From: Oscillospiraceae bacterium
GTDB lineage: Bacteria > Bacillota > Clostridia > Oscillospirales > SIG627
NCBI GenBank assembly: GCA_015064635.1
Contig: SVRV01000003.1
Location: 62,001 to 126,000 of the forward strand
Reading direction: 5' to 3'
DNA length: 64,000 nt
The number at the start of each line of letters is the position of its first letter. Within the stretch, counting starts at the first letter, position 1. The notes beneath the pieces are model-generated. The model ran no database searches and was not told where the DNA came from. It saw only the letters and a list, made by a program, of their open reading frames with translations. Shown piece after piece: positions 37,508 through 48,005 of this stretch. The position numbers were made by a program, and so were the translations under genes.

Positions 37508-38785
37508 TTATTTTTTTGATTTCTTTCTTTTTGAAACTCTTATAAGGAATATAACGAGTATGATAACGGCTGTTGCGGTAAGTGTTATGGAAAGAATGTC
37601 CATAACGGTTGCGGCTGTGTTTCCGTCATTTAACTCCGTGAAGGTTTTTGTCTTGCTTTTTTTCTCAACGGCTTCCACTGCAATAAGTGTTTCTGTAAAA
37701 ACGTCATCGCCCACTTGAACGGTGACAGTACCCACTTTTTCGCCTACGGCTATGGGAGCTGTGAGTTTTTCATCAATATTGAGAGTCACAACAGGGGAGT
37801 CATCCAATGCTATCAGCGTGTCTATGCTGTTTTTTGCCTTTACTCCTATTTCCTCCGTTTTCCCCTCGGATACCTTTGCCATACCCAGCACGTCGGTATT
37901 GTTCAGAACGGTTTTTATAGAGTACTGTGCGAAATGATATTCGAAAAGCGTTATGGCATCGGTGAAAGCCATATTACCCTCGTAGTATCTGTCACGGTTT
38001 GCACCTAAAGTTACAAGAAGGTAGGTTTCGCCGTTTTTTGTAGCCTTGGTTATGAGGCATCTGCCTGCCTCGTCTGTAAAGCCTGACTTAACTCCGGTAA
38101 CATAGGGATAATAGAGAGGATTTTCCGGATCTTCGATTTCAATAGTTGTGTTAAGAACACGTTCTTCCGACTTATTGGTTGCCGGTATCGTACAGCTGTA
38201 CTCCTTGATTATATCACAGAAGGTTTGATTTTTCAAGGCGTATTCTGCGATTAAGTACATATCTTTGGCTGTGGAATAGTGGTTGTCATTGTGAAGACCG
38301 TGGGCGTTTACAAAATGAGTGTTTGTGGCGCCGATTTCAATCGCCTTAGCATTCATTTTCTCAGCAAAGGCTTCAATGCTTCCCGAAACATACCAGGCAA
38401 GAGCATTTGCAGTATCACAGGTCGAGCGAATCATGGTGGCACGGATGAGGTCACCGACTGTTACCTCTTCGCCCGTTTTCAACTTCATATTAACACCGCC
38501 GCCTGCGTAAACATCGTCGAATATGCCCGACGGCATTGTAACAATTTCGTCAAGCGACTCGCAGTGCTCGATTGCCAGAATACATGTCATTACCTTTGTG
38601 AGGGAAGCGGGGTAGGTAAGGACTTCACTGTCAAGCTCGTAGACTACCTTGCCCGTATCGGTATTCACCATATAAACGTGGTCGGAATAAATGTTTTTTC
38701 CGTCCGCAAAGAAGTCATCTGCGTTGACAGTCAGTGTGAAAAGTGTTATAATTATAAAAAATGATATAAGTAAACGTTTTTTCAT
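37508..38785 (-). CDS. D-alanyl-D-alanine carboxypeptidase (PBP5/6 / DacF-like)
   Basis: SXXK in YPASLTKVMT, SxN-region STCDTANALA, KSGFT; signal peptide and C-terminal TM. Confidence 0.9.
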   Translation of the reverse strand: MKKRLLISFFIIITLFTLTVNADDFFADGKNIYSDHVYMVNTDTGKVVYELDSEVLTYPASLTKVMTCILAIEHCESLDEIVTMPSGIFDDVYAGGGVNMKLKTGEEVTVGDLIRATMIRSTCDTANALAWYVSGSIEAFAEKMNAKAIEIGATNTHFVNAHGLHNDNHYSTAKDMYLIAEYALKNQTFCDIIKEYSCTIPATNKSEERVLNTTIEIEDPENPLYYPYVTGVKSGFTDEAGRCLITKATKNGETYLLVTLGANRDRYYEGNMAFTDAITLFEYHFAQYSIKTVLNNTDVLGMAKVSEGKTEEIGVKAKNSIDTLIALDDSPVVTLNIDEKLTAPIAVGEKVGTVTVQVGDDVFTETLIAVEAVEKKSKTKTFTELNDGNTAATVMDILSITLTATAVIILVIFLIRVSKRKKSKK

Positions 38786-38793
38786 TATGTACC

Positions 38794-39873
38794 TTATAGC
38801 TTTCTTGCCGACATAAAGTCTGCGGCTGTTTTGAGTATTTCTTTATATTCTGAATCCTTTATGACTTCAAGCTCTGTCATAGCGTTTTCGATATAGCTCT
38901 GTGCAAGGCTCTCGGCATATTCGATACCTCCGCAGGATGCGAAGATTGCCTTTACCTTTTCGATGTCCTCGGATGACGCATCCTTGTTTCCAACGGTGTT
39001 TTCAATGATTTTCTTTTCACTCTCCGAAGCATTTTTGTACGCTTCCTGGAGAATCACCGTCTTTTTAGCCTCACGTATGTCCGAGCCGATAGGCTTGCCA
39101 AGTGTTTTCTCGTCGGACACTATTCCCAGAATATCGTCCTTAAGCTGGAAGGCGATACCGCACATTCTTGCAAAGTTGCCAAGGGCTGCGACCTCCTTTG
39201 CGTTGCTGTCGGAGGTGTCGAGTCCGAACATTGCACCTGCCTTTGCGCAGTATTCGAAGAGAATACCCGTCTTTTTGGTCATAACGTCAAGGGTGGTTTC
39301 TCTGTCTCCGATATCAAAGCTGCCGGATGATATAAGACCGAGTCTTGTGTCCACAGCCTCACCCTCAAGCAGTCTGTTGATACATTCTCCCTCAAGCATA
39401 CCAAGTACACCGAGGAGAGTACCGCTTGAAAAGCCTTTGCAGTCAAGTAGCATCTTTACCGCAAGTGCATGGAGAGAGTCACCTGCAAGGATTGCAATGT
39501 CTCTGCCGTAGTCATCGGCAAAAGGGCTGTCCTGAAACATATCACGCACCAGAACGTGTACACTCTTTCCACCTCTGCGTGTGCTGTCATTGTCTATTAT
39601 ATCATCGTGGACCAAAGTGAAGGTGTGAAACAGTTCAACACTCACCATTGCGGGAGTTACGGCTTTTTCCGCCTTTTCACCGCCAACGGCACCTGCACAA
39701 AGGGACATAAAAGCAGGACGGAGTCTTTTTCCTCCTCGAAGAAAATATTCTGTAACACCTGCCCTGAGCTCGGGTGGCTGTATATCATTTTTGGGATAGC
39801 TGTCGAAATACTTAGCACAGCGATTCTCGCATGATTTTAAATACTGTTTTAATCTTTCCATAAGTGTTATCAC
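38794..39873 (-). CDS. polyprenyl synthetase family protein
   Basis: GGKRLRP, LVHDDIIDND, FQLKDDILGI motifs. Confidence 0.92.
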   Translation of the reverse strand: MITLMERLKQYLKSCENRCAKYFDSYPKNDIQPPELRAGVTEYFLRGGKRLRPAFMSLCAGAVGGEKAEKAVTPAMVSVELFHTFTLVHDDIIDNDSTRRGGKSVHVLVRDMFQDSPFADDYGRDIAILAGDSLHALAVKMLLDCKGFSSGTLLGVLGMLEGECINRLLEGEAVDTRLGLISSGSFDIGDRETTLDVMTKKTGILFEYCAKAGAMFGLDTSDSNAKEVAALGNFARMCGIAFQLKDDILGIVSDEKTLGKPIGSDIREAKKTVILQEAYKNASESEKKIIENTVGNKDASSEDIEKVKAIFASCGGIEYAESLAQSYIENAMTELEVIKDSEYKEILKTAADFMSARKL

Positions 39874-39934
39874 TTCCTTATCAGTTAATTATACCACAGC
39901 TTATCGCATTATTCAATAGTCAGGAGATGATTTT

Positions 39935-42900
39935 TTGCTGTCATTTGTTTTAGGCCCGTCGGGGTATGGCAAAACCCATACAGTTATCAGTGAAATTAAA
40001 AGAATTTTAGATATGGGTACGGGTAAAAAAATATTCGTCATAGTACCCGAGCAGGAAAGCGTAAAAATGGAAGCAGAGCTTCTTGAGGTATGCGGCAACC
40101 GAATCAACGCCGATGTGGAGGTTATAAACTTCTCCCGTCTTGCAAACCGAGTGTTCCGTGAATCGGGTGGTATGACCTATAAATATATCGACAGCTCCGG
40201 CAAAGACCTGATGACGGCTGTGATACTTGAAAGGTTAAAGAGCACCTGCAAAACCTTTTCAAAGGTGTCAGACGATACAAAATACGTTCAGCTTATGCGT
40301 TCCGAAATGGATCTGCTCAGGAGTCACGGTATTCACGCCTCGGATATGGTAGAGGCTGCAGATAAGCTTTTTGAAATGGACAAGGGCGGAAAGTCACTCC
40401 ATTCAAAGCTTGTTGATTTTGCCGTTATTTTTGCCTCTTATGAAAAATCCCTCAAGGAAAATTGCACCGACACCACCGACGATATAGTTAGGCTTGCCGC
40501 AACTCTTGAGGATTTTGATTTCTTTGAGGATAGTTATGTATTTGTTGACGGCTTTTACGATTATACAGCACCTCAATACTCGGTGCTTGAAAGTATTATG
40601 AAAAGCTGTGCGGATATGACGGTCACGTTTTCTCTTGCACTTCCCGATACGGAAGAGGTGTTCAGAAAAACCGCACTGGCTTATACAAAGCTTCGTGAAT
40701 GTGCCGAGAAAAACGGGTTGGAATACAAAACGCTGAAGCTTGAAGAGAATAAAAGAAGCGAGAGCGAAGCCTTGAGGACACTGTCAGAGGTTATTATGAC
40801 AGGAGAGGAGCTTCATTCCGAAAGCAGTGAAGGAATCACTCTTACCTCGGTTAAAACCGCATATGATGAATGCGTTTTCGTGGCACGTGAAATTGTACGC
40901 CTTGTCCGTGACGGAGCAGCTTTTTCGGATATTGCCGTATGTGCCGCAAATATTGATTCCTATTCATCAACGCTTACGGATGTATTTGAAGCCTACGGAA
41001 TTTCACACCTCAGATGCACCGAAAAAAGTGTTATGCAATCGCCGATAGTATCCTTTGTACTTTCGGCACTGGACGTTATAAATTCCTCCTTCTATTGGAA
41101 GAATATAAAATCATATTTGAAAAGTCCGTATACAGGCTTGAGCGAGGAGGAGACGTATCTCCTTGAAAACTACATCACGGTTTGGACGCTTGGCAAGAAA
41201 AACTGGTACTCCGAGGAGGATTGGACATATCATCCGAGAGGTTATGTGGAAAACTTTACACGCCGTGACACCGCCGAGCTTGAAATTGTAAACACCGCAA
41301 GGAAAAAAATATTCCCACACCTTAAAAAGCTTGCCGCGGGTATAAGCGAAATGACCCCTGTAAGAGACAAGGCAATGGCTCTTGTACATTTCTTTGACGG
41401 ACTTGGACTTTCCGAGGAGGTTGAGCGTTTTAACACTGCGCTTGGTGAATCCTTGGGCGTTGGGGATTATGACGATGAGATAAGTGCCTGGAACAATCTT
41501 GTGGATGCGCTGGATATTTTTGTCAGCGGCGCAGGTGAGCTTACTCTCTCCCGTGATAAGTTTATAAAATATCTCCGACTTATTCTGTCGGATATGTCCT
41601 TTGGCAAGATTCCTTCATCACTCGACGAGGTGGAGGTCGGAAACGTTGAATTTGTAAGAAGCAAAAACATCAAGCATCTCTTTTTCATCGGCTTTAACGA
41701 AGGGGTTTTCCCTTCGGCGGGAGATACAAAATCGGTATTTACCGAGAGTGAACGCCGTTGGCTGTACGAAAACGATATAAAGGTAGAGGACAGCAGCGAG
41801 GACAAGCTAAAGGACCAGATGTTCCACTTCCTTCTTTCTGTATTGCGCCCGTCAAAGGCTTTGCATCTTGTGTACCATACAGCCTCGGACAACAAAAAGT
41901 CACGCTCCTTGCCTTCATATTTTGCAACCTATGTTACGGATACTGTGAATATTGAGGCAACCGTGCCCGACACCAGTGAGCCTTTGTCACCACATGAGCT
42001 CATGGACTATCTTATGACTCACGATGAGGATTTATCAAGGTATTTTGACTCGGAGGAGACGGCATCCTTCTTGCGTGAAACAAATGCCCTTAAAGCCTTT
42101 TCCGAGGCGGCAAGACAGCCTTTTCACATTGATTCCGACAAAGATATTATTCCCGGTGAATATAAGCTCACTCAGTCAAAGCTTGAAAAATACGAAAAGT
42201 GCCGCTTCTCCTATTTTGTAGAGCATATGTTGGGTGTACGTACTCGTCAGAAGGCGGAATTCAGCAAGGCTGAAATAGGCAGCTATGTGCATAAAATCCT
42301 TGAAAAGGTTTTGAAAAAGCTTTCATCGGACGGACGTGATGTTACCCTTGCAACCGAAGAGGAGATACGCCGTGAGACCGAGCTTTGCTCGGCAGAGTAT
42401 ATAGAAACGGTGGCACCGAATATCAATGAAAGCTCGCCGAAGTATAAATATCTGATTGCAAATATCAGCTATTTCGTTGTGTTTATTATCAATAATATAA
42501 AGGAAGAATTCAAGGCATCCCTTTTCAGGCCAAAATATTTTGAAGAAAACATTTCTCACTCCGATGTGGTAAAGCCCTATGAGGTTGCCCTCTTCGACGG
42601 CACAAAGCTTACCTTTGGCGGTGTGGTAGACCGAGTTGACAGCTACACCGACGAAAACGGAAGAGAATATATACGTGTGGTCGATTATAAAACCAAGTCG
42701 GGTGGAAAGAGCTTTTCTCTTGAGGATGTACTCAACGGAATCAATCTGCAAATGCTTATATATCTATATGCCTTCACCTCCTCACCGTCGGACACAGAGA
42801 GAAGGGAAGCGGGTATTATGTATATGCCTGCCATGAATGAGGAGTTTTCTCCCACCGATACGGAATTGAGTGACGACGAAATCCGTGATATTATGGACAA

Positions 42901-43282
42901 AAAGCTCAAAAGAAGCGGAATGTATCTGGATGACCGAGAGATAATTGATGCAATGGAATCGGGAAAGGAAAAGCGCTATGTCAGCTTGAAGTATGACAAG
43001 GAGCAGGACATTTATTTGCCAAACAGCTATTCCACTCTTGCAACTCTTGAAGAATTCGGATTGATACGCAGATATATTGATTCACTGTTTGACGAGACCG
43101 TTAAGAATATCAAATGCGGAAACATTGAGGCAAACCCCATTGAGGAGGAAAACTCTGAGGGAAGTGCCTGCGCATATTGTCCCTATCATCCCATTTGCCG
43201 TTATGAAGGTGATGCTCGTGAACGCTTGACAAGTGAATTCCCTTTAAAAACAATGAAGGAAATGCTTGACAGAAATACATAG
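39935..43282 (+). CDS. addB: ATP-dependent helicase/nuclease subunit B
   Basis: TTG start with AGGAGA; GPSGYGKTHT Walker A-like, C-terminal RecB-nuclease VVDYKTK and Fe-S cysteines (C...CAYCPYHPIC). Confidence 0.88.
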   Translation: MLSFVLGPSGYGKTHTVISEIKRILDMGTGKKIFVIVPEQESVKMEAELLEVCGNRINADVEVINFSRLANRVFRESGGMTYKYIDSSGKDLMTAVILERLKSTCKTFSKVSDDTKYVQLMRSEMDLLRSHGIHASDMVEAADKLFEMDKGGKSLHSKLVDFAVIFASYEKSLKENCTDTTDDIVRLAATLEDFDFFEDSYVFVDGFYDYTAPQYSVLESIMKSCADMTVTFSLALPDTEEVFRKTALAYTKLRECAEKNGLEYKTLKLEENKRSESEALRTLSEVIMTGEELHSESSEGITLTSVKTAYDECVFVAREIVRLVRDGAAFSDIAVCAANIDSYSSTLTDVFEAYGISHLRCTEKSVMQSPIVSFVLSALDVINSSFYWKNIKSYLKSPYTGLSEEETYLLENYITVWTLGKKNWYSEEDWTYHPRGYVENFTRRDTAELEIVNTARKKIFPHLKKLAAGISEMTPVRDKAMALVHFFDGLGLSEEVERFNTALGESLGVGDYDDEISAWNNLVDALDIFVSGAGELTLSRDKFIKYLRLILSDMSFGKIPSSLDEVEVGNVEFVRSKNIKHLFFIGFNEGVFPSAGDTKSVFTESERRWLYENDIKVEDSSEDKLKDQMFHFLLSVLRPSKALHLVYHTASDNKKSRSLPSYFATYVTDTVNIEATVPDTSEPLSPHELMDYLMTHDEDLSRYFDSEETASFLRETNALKAFSEAARQPFHIDSDKDIIPGEYKLTQSKLEKYEKCRFSYFVEHMLGVRTRQKAEFSKAEIGSYVHKILEKVLKKLSSDGRDVTLATEEEIRRETELCSAEYIETVAPNINESSPKYKYLIANISYFVVFIINNIKEEFKASLFRPKYFEENISHSDVVKPYEVALFDGTKLTFGGVVDRVDSYTDENGREYIRVVDYKTKSGGKSFSLEDVLNGINLQMLIYLYAFTSSPSDTERREAGIMYMPAMNEEFSPTDTELSDDEIRDIMDKKLKRSGMYLDDREIIDAMESGKEKRYVSLKYDKEQDIYLPNSYSTLATLEEFGLIRRYIDSLFDETVKNIKCGNIEANPIEEENSEGSACAYCPYHPICRYEGDARERLTSEFPLKTMKEMLDRNT

Positions 43283-43289
43283 AAAATAA

Positions 43290-43335
43290 AATAGTAGGCT
43301 GTAGCAATGTGTTTTGCTACAGCCTATTATTTTAA
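43290..43335. terminator. bidirectional intrinsic terminator
   Basis: AATAGTAGGCTGTAGCA-ATGTGTTT-TGCTACAGCCTATTATT. Confidence 0.85.
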
Positions 43336-45912
43336 TTACTTATTTATAATGGATGTTCCTATTACAGGCAGTGACCACACGATATGATAGAGTATGATAA
43401 ACATAGGTGTTATCTTTTCATGTGAGCCGTCTGCAAGGAAAGCAATAACCAATACTGCAAGGGCAAATACAAGACTTATGTACTTTGCAAGGGTGTTGAG
43501 TGATATTGCTCTTGAAAGCTTGTCAGCCGCAAGGAATGTACGGAGCATATTGGGTACGGAGGATGAAACTATACCGCTCTGCAATGAATCGGAAATTTCC
43601 ACATCGGCGCCTTGAGGAACAGAGGTGTTCTTTACAACAACAATGGGGTAGTTGTCATCATTTACAAGCTGGGTTACAAACTCTGTGCTGAGGTTGGGGT
43701 CACGTGTGCTTATTGACATGCAAATTCCAAGGTCCTTGAAGGAATCAAGAAGTGCCTTGAATTTTCTTCCCAGTGCATATTTAAGGTAGAACTTAGCACT
43801 GATTTCTCCGTTGATGACGATGTAGAATATTCTTCCGTTCTTTGAGGTGAACTCGTCGTCAATTGTATCGTCAATATGAGTATGACCGTTTGCTTCAATG
43901 AACTCGGTAGTACCGAGGAGTATGTTTTGTCCATCAACTAAAGCATTTATTCCGGTTTCGCACACACTTAAAATTTTATCTTGGCTGTTGTCAGTTGATG
44001 TAGCTATTACCGAGCGGTTGAATACCTCCTTGAGAGGACCGCCAACAAGGTTGAATACCTTTGCGGCAGTGAGGTATGTGTTATCTATACGGCTCTTTCC
44101 GTAGGTTTTGATTGACGTAATCTTAATTCCCTGAGGATTGAACACGTCAACGTCCTCAAAGGAAACAAGAGAGGTGTTTGCAAACTCTTCAACAGCCGCC
44201 TCGCCGAGTATTGCCGAATTTCGAGCGGCAAGCTTATTTGAGGTTGCAAAGAAGGGAAGTGCTACAATAAACACCGAGGATACGGGAAGTGCTATCATAA
44301 ATGCCGCTGTAAAGTTGTTGAGCGCCATGCAGAAGGTGGCATTCTCTGTGAGCGTATAGCTTAAAATGCCGAATATTGCCGATGCAAGAAGAACCAAGGG
44401 AATTGATATTTTGTACATCTCGTTGTAGGGGCAAGGACGAGATGAGGTCTTGAAGAAGCCGTCAATGAAGCGTGTCTTTTCAATTTTGTGAAGCAATGCG
44501 TCCTCGGGTAAAAACTCACTGAACTTGTTGTATTCATCGGAGCTTTCGCTGAGTGTCGAAACGGAATTCTTGACCTGCGAGGATGCAACAATTTTAAAGG
44601 CTGCATACTCACGTCTGAATTCAATGTAAGAGGTGAGAGCCGTAACAACCGCAATGATTGCAAATACAGAGGAATAAAGCTGTGTGCAGGCTGAATCTTT
44701 ATCGTGAACTGTGTGAAGCACTATCTGTATTACTGTCACAACAAAGGAAACGAATGCAATACTGTTTCTGTTGGGACGCCACGTAAACAGTCCCTTGGCG
44801 CCGTCGATTATGGGTGTCAGTATGCAAATTGCCGATATGAGCACAAACTGAAGGTCTGCCATAAGATAAACAAGTCCAAACTTACCCTGTGTCATCCAGT
44901 AGGGATGAGGGAGAGAAGGTGTCTCTATGTATATCAGCACCAACGCCGAAAGGAAGGCTATGGCAAGAGATATCAGACTCATCTGTCCGCGCTTCATAAA
45001 GATGTCACAGAATTCGTCTCTTTCCTCAAGAGATTTGAATTCACGCACTTCTTTTTCAACACGCTGTTTCTTGACTTTTTCCTTCTTTGGAACTACAATG
45101 CTGTCGTCATCCACATAAATATCGTCATCGTCGCTTGAAGGCTCGCTTTCGTACTCATAGCTGTCGGAGTCCTCGTTTTCTTCAACGAAGTCATGGGACT
45201 CGGAGGGAGTGTCGTTTTCTTCGAGCTCAACGTCTTCAAGACCGTCGTAGGTATCTTCCTCCGCATCAGCGGAAGCAGCTTCCTCGGGAGAGGAACTTGC
45301 ACGAGGTACGACCGCAGGATTAAGAGCACTCTCGTCAAATTCAGGCATAACAAAAGGAGTGTCATCCTCTTCCGAATCAAGGGCGGGTGCATTTATCGGT
45401 GTGCTGACCTTAGTAGAGTCAAGCTTATTCTTAAGCTCCATATCTTCGGTTACGGGATATTCGTTTTTCTCCGAGAAGATTCCGGCAATATCGACCTTAT
45501 TACCGCTTGCAATGTTTTCCTTTATTTTGTCAACCGATAAATCGTCTTCCTTGAAAATGTCTTCCACCTTCATGACGATATCCTGACTTTCGTCATTGGA
45601 ATCCTTTTGCTTTTTGTGATTCAAGAAGCTGTTGAAGGAAAAATCGGAGTGCTTATCGTATTTTTCGTGCTTTTCGTGTTTTTCCTTATGCTTTTCCTTA
45701 TGCTTCTTCTTTTTCTTTTTATGCTCCTCTTCTTCATCATCAATGAAGGGGAGGAATATATCGTTGTATTGAAGTTCTTTTTTTACCTCGGATTTTTTGA
45801 ATATCGCAGTGGATTCTTCGGGTGATGCCGAGGCATTCATAATTCTGCCTTCGGTTTGACTTTCCGCCGTGTTTTCGGCTGAGTCTTTTCTTTTAAACGT
45901 ATATTTACTCAT
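43336..45912 (-). CDS. P-type-ATPase-like membrane protein, catalytic motifs apparently lost
   Basis: TM helices plus P/N-domain-like layout (AVEEFANTSLVSFEDVDVFNPQGI; INALVDGQNILLGTTEFIEANG; ISAKFYLKYALGRKFKALLDSFKDLGICMSISTRDPN) with no DKTGT, TGDN or GDGxNDxP. Confidence 0.65.
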   Translation of the reverse strand: MSKYTFKRKDSAENTAESQTEGRIMNASASPEESTAIFKKSEVKKELQYNDIFLPFIDDEEEEHKKKKKKHKEKHKEKHEKHEKYDKHSDFSFNSFLNHKKQKDSNDESQDIVMKVEDIFKEDDLSVDKIKENIASGNKVDIAGIFSEKNEYPVTEDMELKNKLDSTKVSTPINAPALDSEEDDTPFVMPEFDESALNPAVVPRASSSPEEAASADAEEDTYDGLEDVELEENDTPSESHDFVEENEDSDSYEYESEPSSDDDDIYVDDDSIVVPKKEKVKKQRVEKEVREFKSLEERDEFCDIFMKRGQMSLISLAIAFLSALVLIYIETPSLPHPYWMTQGKFGLVYLMADLQFVLISAICILTPIIDGAKGLFTWRPNRNSIAFVSFVVTVIQIVLHTVHDKDSACTQLYSSVFAIIAVVTALTSYIEFRREYAAFKIVASSQVKNSVSTLSESSDEYNKFSEFLPEDALLHKIEKTRFIDGFFKTSSRPCPYNEMYKISIPLVLLASAIFGILSYTLTENATFCMALNNFTAAFMIALPVSSVFIVALPFFATSNKLAARNSAILGEAAVEEFANTSLVSFEDVDVFNPQGIKITSIKTYGKSRIDNTYLTAAKVFNLVGGPLKEVFNRSVIATSTDNSQDKILSVCETGINALVDGQNILLGTTEFIEANGHTHIDDTIDDEFTSKNGRIFYIVINGEISAKFYLKYALGRKFKALLDSFKDLGICMSISTRDPNLSTEFVTQLVNDDNYPIVVVKNTSVPQGADVEISDSLQSGIVSSSVPNMLRTFLAADKLSRAISLNTLAKYISLVFALAVLVIAFLADGSHEKITPMFIILYHIVWSLPVIGTSIINK

Positions 45913-45932
45913 GGGGAAATCCCTTTCTGTTA

Positions 45933-46727
45933 TTATCTTCTTGCTTTTGCTACTTCAAAAAGCACAACCGCCGAAGCGCATGAAACGTTAAGCGAGTTGA
46001 CCTTTCCTTTCATTGGAATTGATGCGATGAAATCACAGTTTTTCTTTACAAGGTCCGAAATGCCCTCGCCCTCGCTTCCAAGCACTAAAGCCAGGGGCAT
46101 ATCGTAGTCTATGGTATCGTATTGCTGACCGCCTGCCTCACATCCGACTATCCAAAGTCCCTTCTTTTTCAAATCGTTTATTGCAAAGGAGAGATTTGAT
46201 ACCTTGGCTATGGCAAGATGCTCAACTGCACCTGCCGAAGCTCTTGCCGCAACGGGAGTAAGTCCCGCACTTCGTCTTTTCGGGATAATGAGTCCGTGTA
46301 CGCCCGCACCCTCGCAGTTTCGTATAAGAGCACCGAGATTGTGTGGGTCGTTTATTGAATCGGCAATCACTATAAAAGGCTTTTCGCCACGGCTTTCGGC
46401 AATTGCAAGAATATCTTCTATTTCCACATATTCCTTTGCCGCCGCCATTGCGATAACACCCTGGTGCATAACGCCCATTGCCATTTCGTCAAGCTTTTCA
46501 CGCTTAACCTCCACAATGGGTATGCCGTGAGCCTTCGCTTCTGCGATTATAACTATAATAGAACCCTCAATATCGTTCTGCTTTACAAAGAGCTTGTCAA
46601 CACTTCTTCCCGAGCGTATGAGCTCAAGAACGGCGTTTCTTCCGCAGATGATATTCTCATCCGGTCCCTCAAGGGGAGCGGGGGTATCAAATTGCTTTTT
46701 TTCTTTTTTATTGTCATAAAATTTCAT
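45933..46727 (-). CDS. rlmB: 23S rRNA 2'-O-methyltransferase, TrmH/RlmB family
   Basis: CGRNAVLELIRSGR, DSINDPHNLGALIRNCEGAGVHGLI, VLGSEGEGIS, SLNVSCASAVVLFE; start 46727 with GAGAGGT RBS. Confidence 0.92.
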   Translation of the reverse strand: MKFYDNKKEKKQFDTPAPLEGPDENIICGRNAVLELIRSGRSVDKLFVKQNDIEGSIIVIIAEAKAHGIPIVEVKREKLDEMAMGVMHQGVIAMAAAKEYVEIEDILAIAESRGEKPFIVIADSINDPHNLGALIRNCEGAGVHGLIIPKRRSAGLTPVAARASAGAVEHLAIAKVSNLSFAINDLKKKGLWIVGCEAGGQQYDTIDYDMPLALVLGSEGEGISDLVKKNCDFIASIPMKGKVNSLNVSCASAVVLFEVAKARR

Positions 46728-46817
46728 ATCTATATTACCTCTCACTATAGTATATCATAAAAAAACATATTTGTACAGAAATTTTCAAAAAACGTCAAGA
46801 AAAAAATAACCAAAAAA

Positions 46818-46845
46818 TGTGCAATAGTCATATGACTATTGCACA
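46818..46845 (-). terminator. 28-bp perfect palindrome, probable terminator
   Basis: TGTGCAATAGTCAT/ATGACTATTGCACA followed on minus strand by TTTTTTGG. Confidence 0.7.
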
Positions 46846-46870
46846 TCGAAATTGCTCACTGTAATATATA

Positions 46871-47149
46871 TTACTGCTGCTCTTTCATTGCTGAGAAGCA
46901 TGCACTGCAGTAAACAGGGCGATCATTGCTGGGCTGGAAGGGAACTTTAGCCTCTCCGCCGCAATTAGCACATACTGTTGTGAATAATTCTCTGGGTGCC
47001 TTACCGTTTGCTTTTCTTGCATCGCGGCACTCCTTGCATCTCTGAGGCTCGTTTGTCAAGCCTTTTTCAGCGTAGAATTCCTGTTCGCCTGCTGAAAAAA
47101 CAAACTCCTTGCCACATTCTTTGCAAACTAATGTCTTGTCCTCGTACAT
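46871..47149 (-). CDS. zinc-ribbon domain protein
   Basis: CKECGKEF, CKECRDARK, CANCGGEAKVPF, CSACF cysteine pairs. Confidence 0.8.
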   Translation of the reverse strand: MYEDKTLVCKECGKEFVFSAGEQEFYAEKGLTNEPQRCKECRDARKANGKAPRELFTTVCANCGGEAKVPFQPSNDRPVYCSACFSAMKEQQ

Positions 47150-47280
47150 TTGGTTACCTCTTTCGGTTAATTAATTTATTGCCTTTCGGCAGGCCTGTAA
47201 ACGGATTTTCACCGATATCATTCCTTTTGGAATCGCTTTGTTTAAGCTATACAGACATATTGGCTGATTTTCTGAATACA

Positions 47281-47859
47281 TTATGCTCGGATTAATGACT
47301 TCAGCTTACTTCTGATGCGTTGAATTGCGTTGCCTACCGACTTGGTTGACATGCTTAACCGACTTGAAATTTCCCCGTATGTCATTCCGTCCAAAAAAAG
47401 CTTTAGTACACTTCGCTCCATCTTCGACAGTGTTACATCAATCCTTTGGAGAAGAGCTTCGTAGCTTTCCTTTTCGATGAACAGACATTCGGGCTCAGTA
47501 ACCTGACCCGGATTTTGAATCCCCGTGATACTCTCTTCGTCACTGTCAAGGGACAGGGATGAGCGCACGGGATAATTCTTTTTGCCGTAATATATTCGTA
47601 ATGCGGAAATTATGCTGTGCTTGATGCAAACCCTCGCATAGGTGGCAAAGGATGCATCGGAATCCTGACGGTATGTCATAGAAGCCTTATAGAGACCGAT
47701 AAGACCCTCTTGATACAAATCATCGGCTTCGGTCACGTCCGGGCAACTTTGAGAGATAATCCCACGTATCATACTGTCAAAATCCGATTTTAAAACGGTA
47801 AATGCTCCTTGGTCGCCCTTCTTTACAAGATGCACCAATTCGCTGTGTGATAGTGACAT
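47281..47859 (-). CDS. RNA polymerase sigma-70 family factor (SigH-like)
   Basis: Region 2 DLYQEGLIGLYKASMTYRQDSDASFATYARVCIKHSI; region 4 MTYGEISSRLSMSTKSVGNAIQRIRSKL. Confidence 0.88.
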   Translation of the reverse strand: MSLSHSELVHLVKKGDQGAFTVLKSDFDSMIRGIISQSCPDVTEADDLYQEGLIGLYKASMTYRQDSDASFATYARVCIKHSIISALRIYYGKKNYPVRSSLSLDSDEESITGIQNPGQVTEPECLFIEKESYEALLQRIDVTLSKMERSVLKLFLDGMTYGEISSRLSMSTKSVGNAIQRIRSKLKSLIRA

Positions 47860-48005
47860 TGGAACTAACTCCTTGATATTGCCTTACATAATCTCCGAGT
47901 TTAAGTATAACATTTTTTTTGCATATGTCAATACTTTTTTTGACCAAAATTCACAACTTTTTAACAGATATGTCATTTTGATTAAAAAATAGAGCAAAAA
48001 ACAAA

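Noticed and set aside
38963-39511. 182-aa plus-strand Ser-rich ORF
   Set aside because: Antisense shadow of the polyprenyl synthetase gene.
45607-45825. Hydrophobic 72-aa ORF
   Set aside because: Antisense translation of the Lys/His/Glu-rich tail; F/L-rich composition is a consequence of that.
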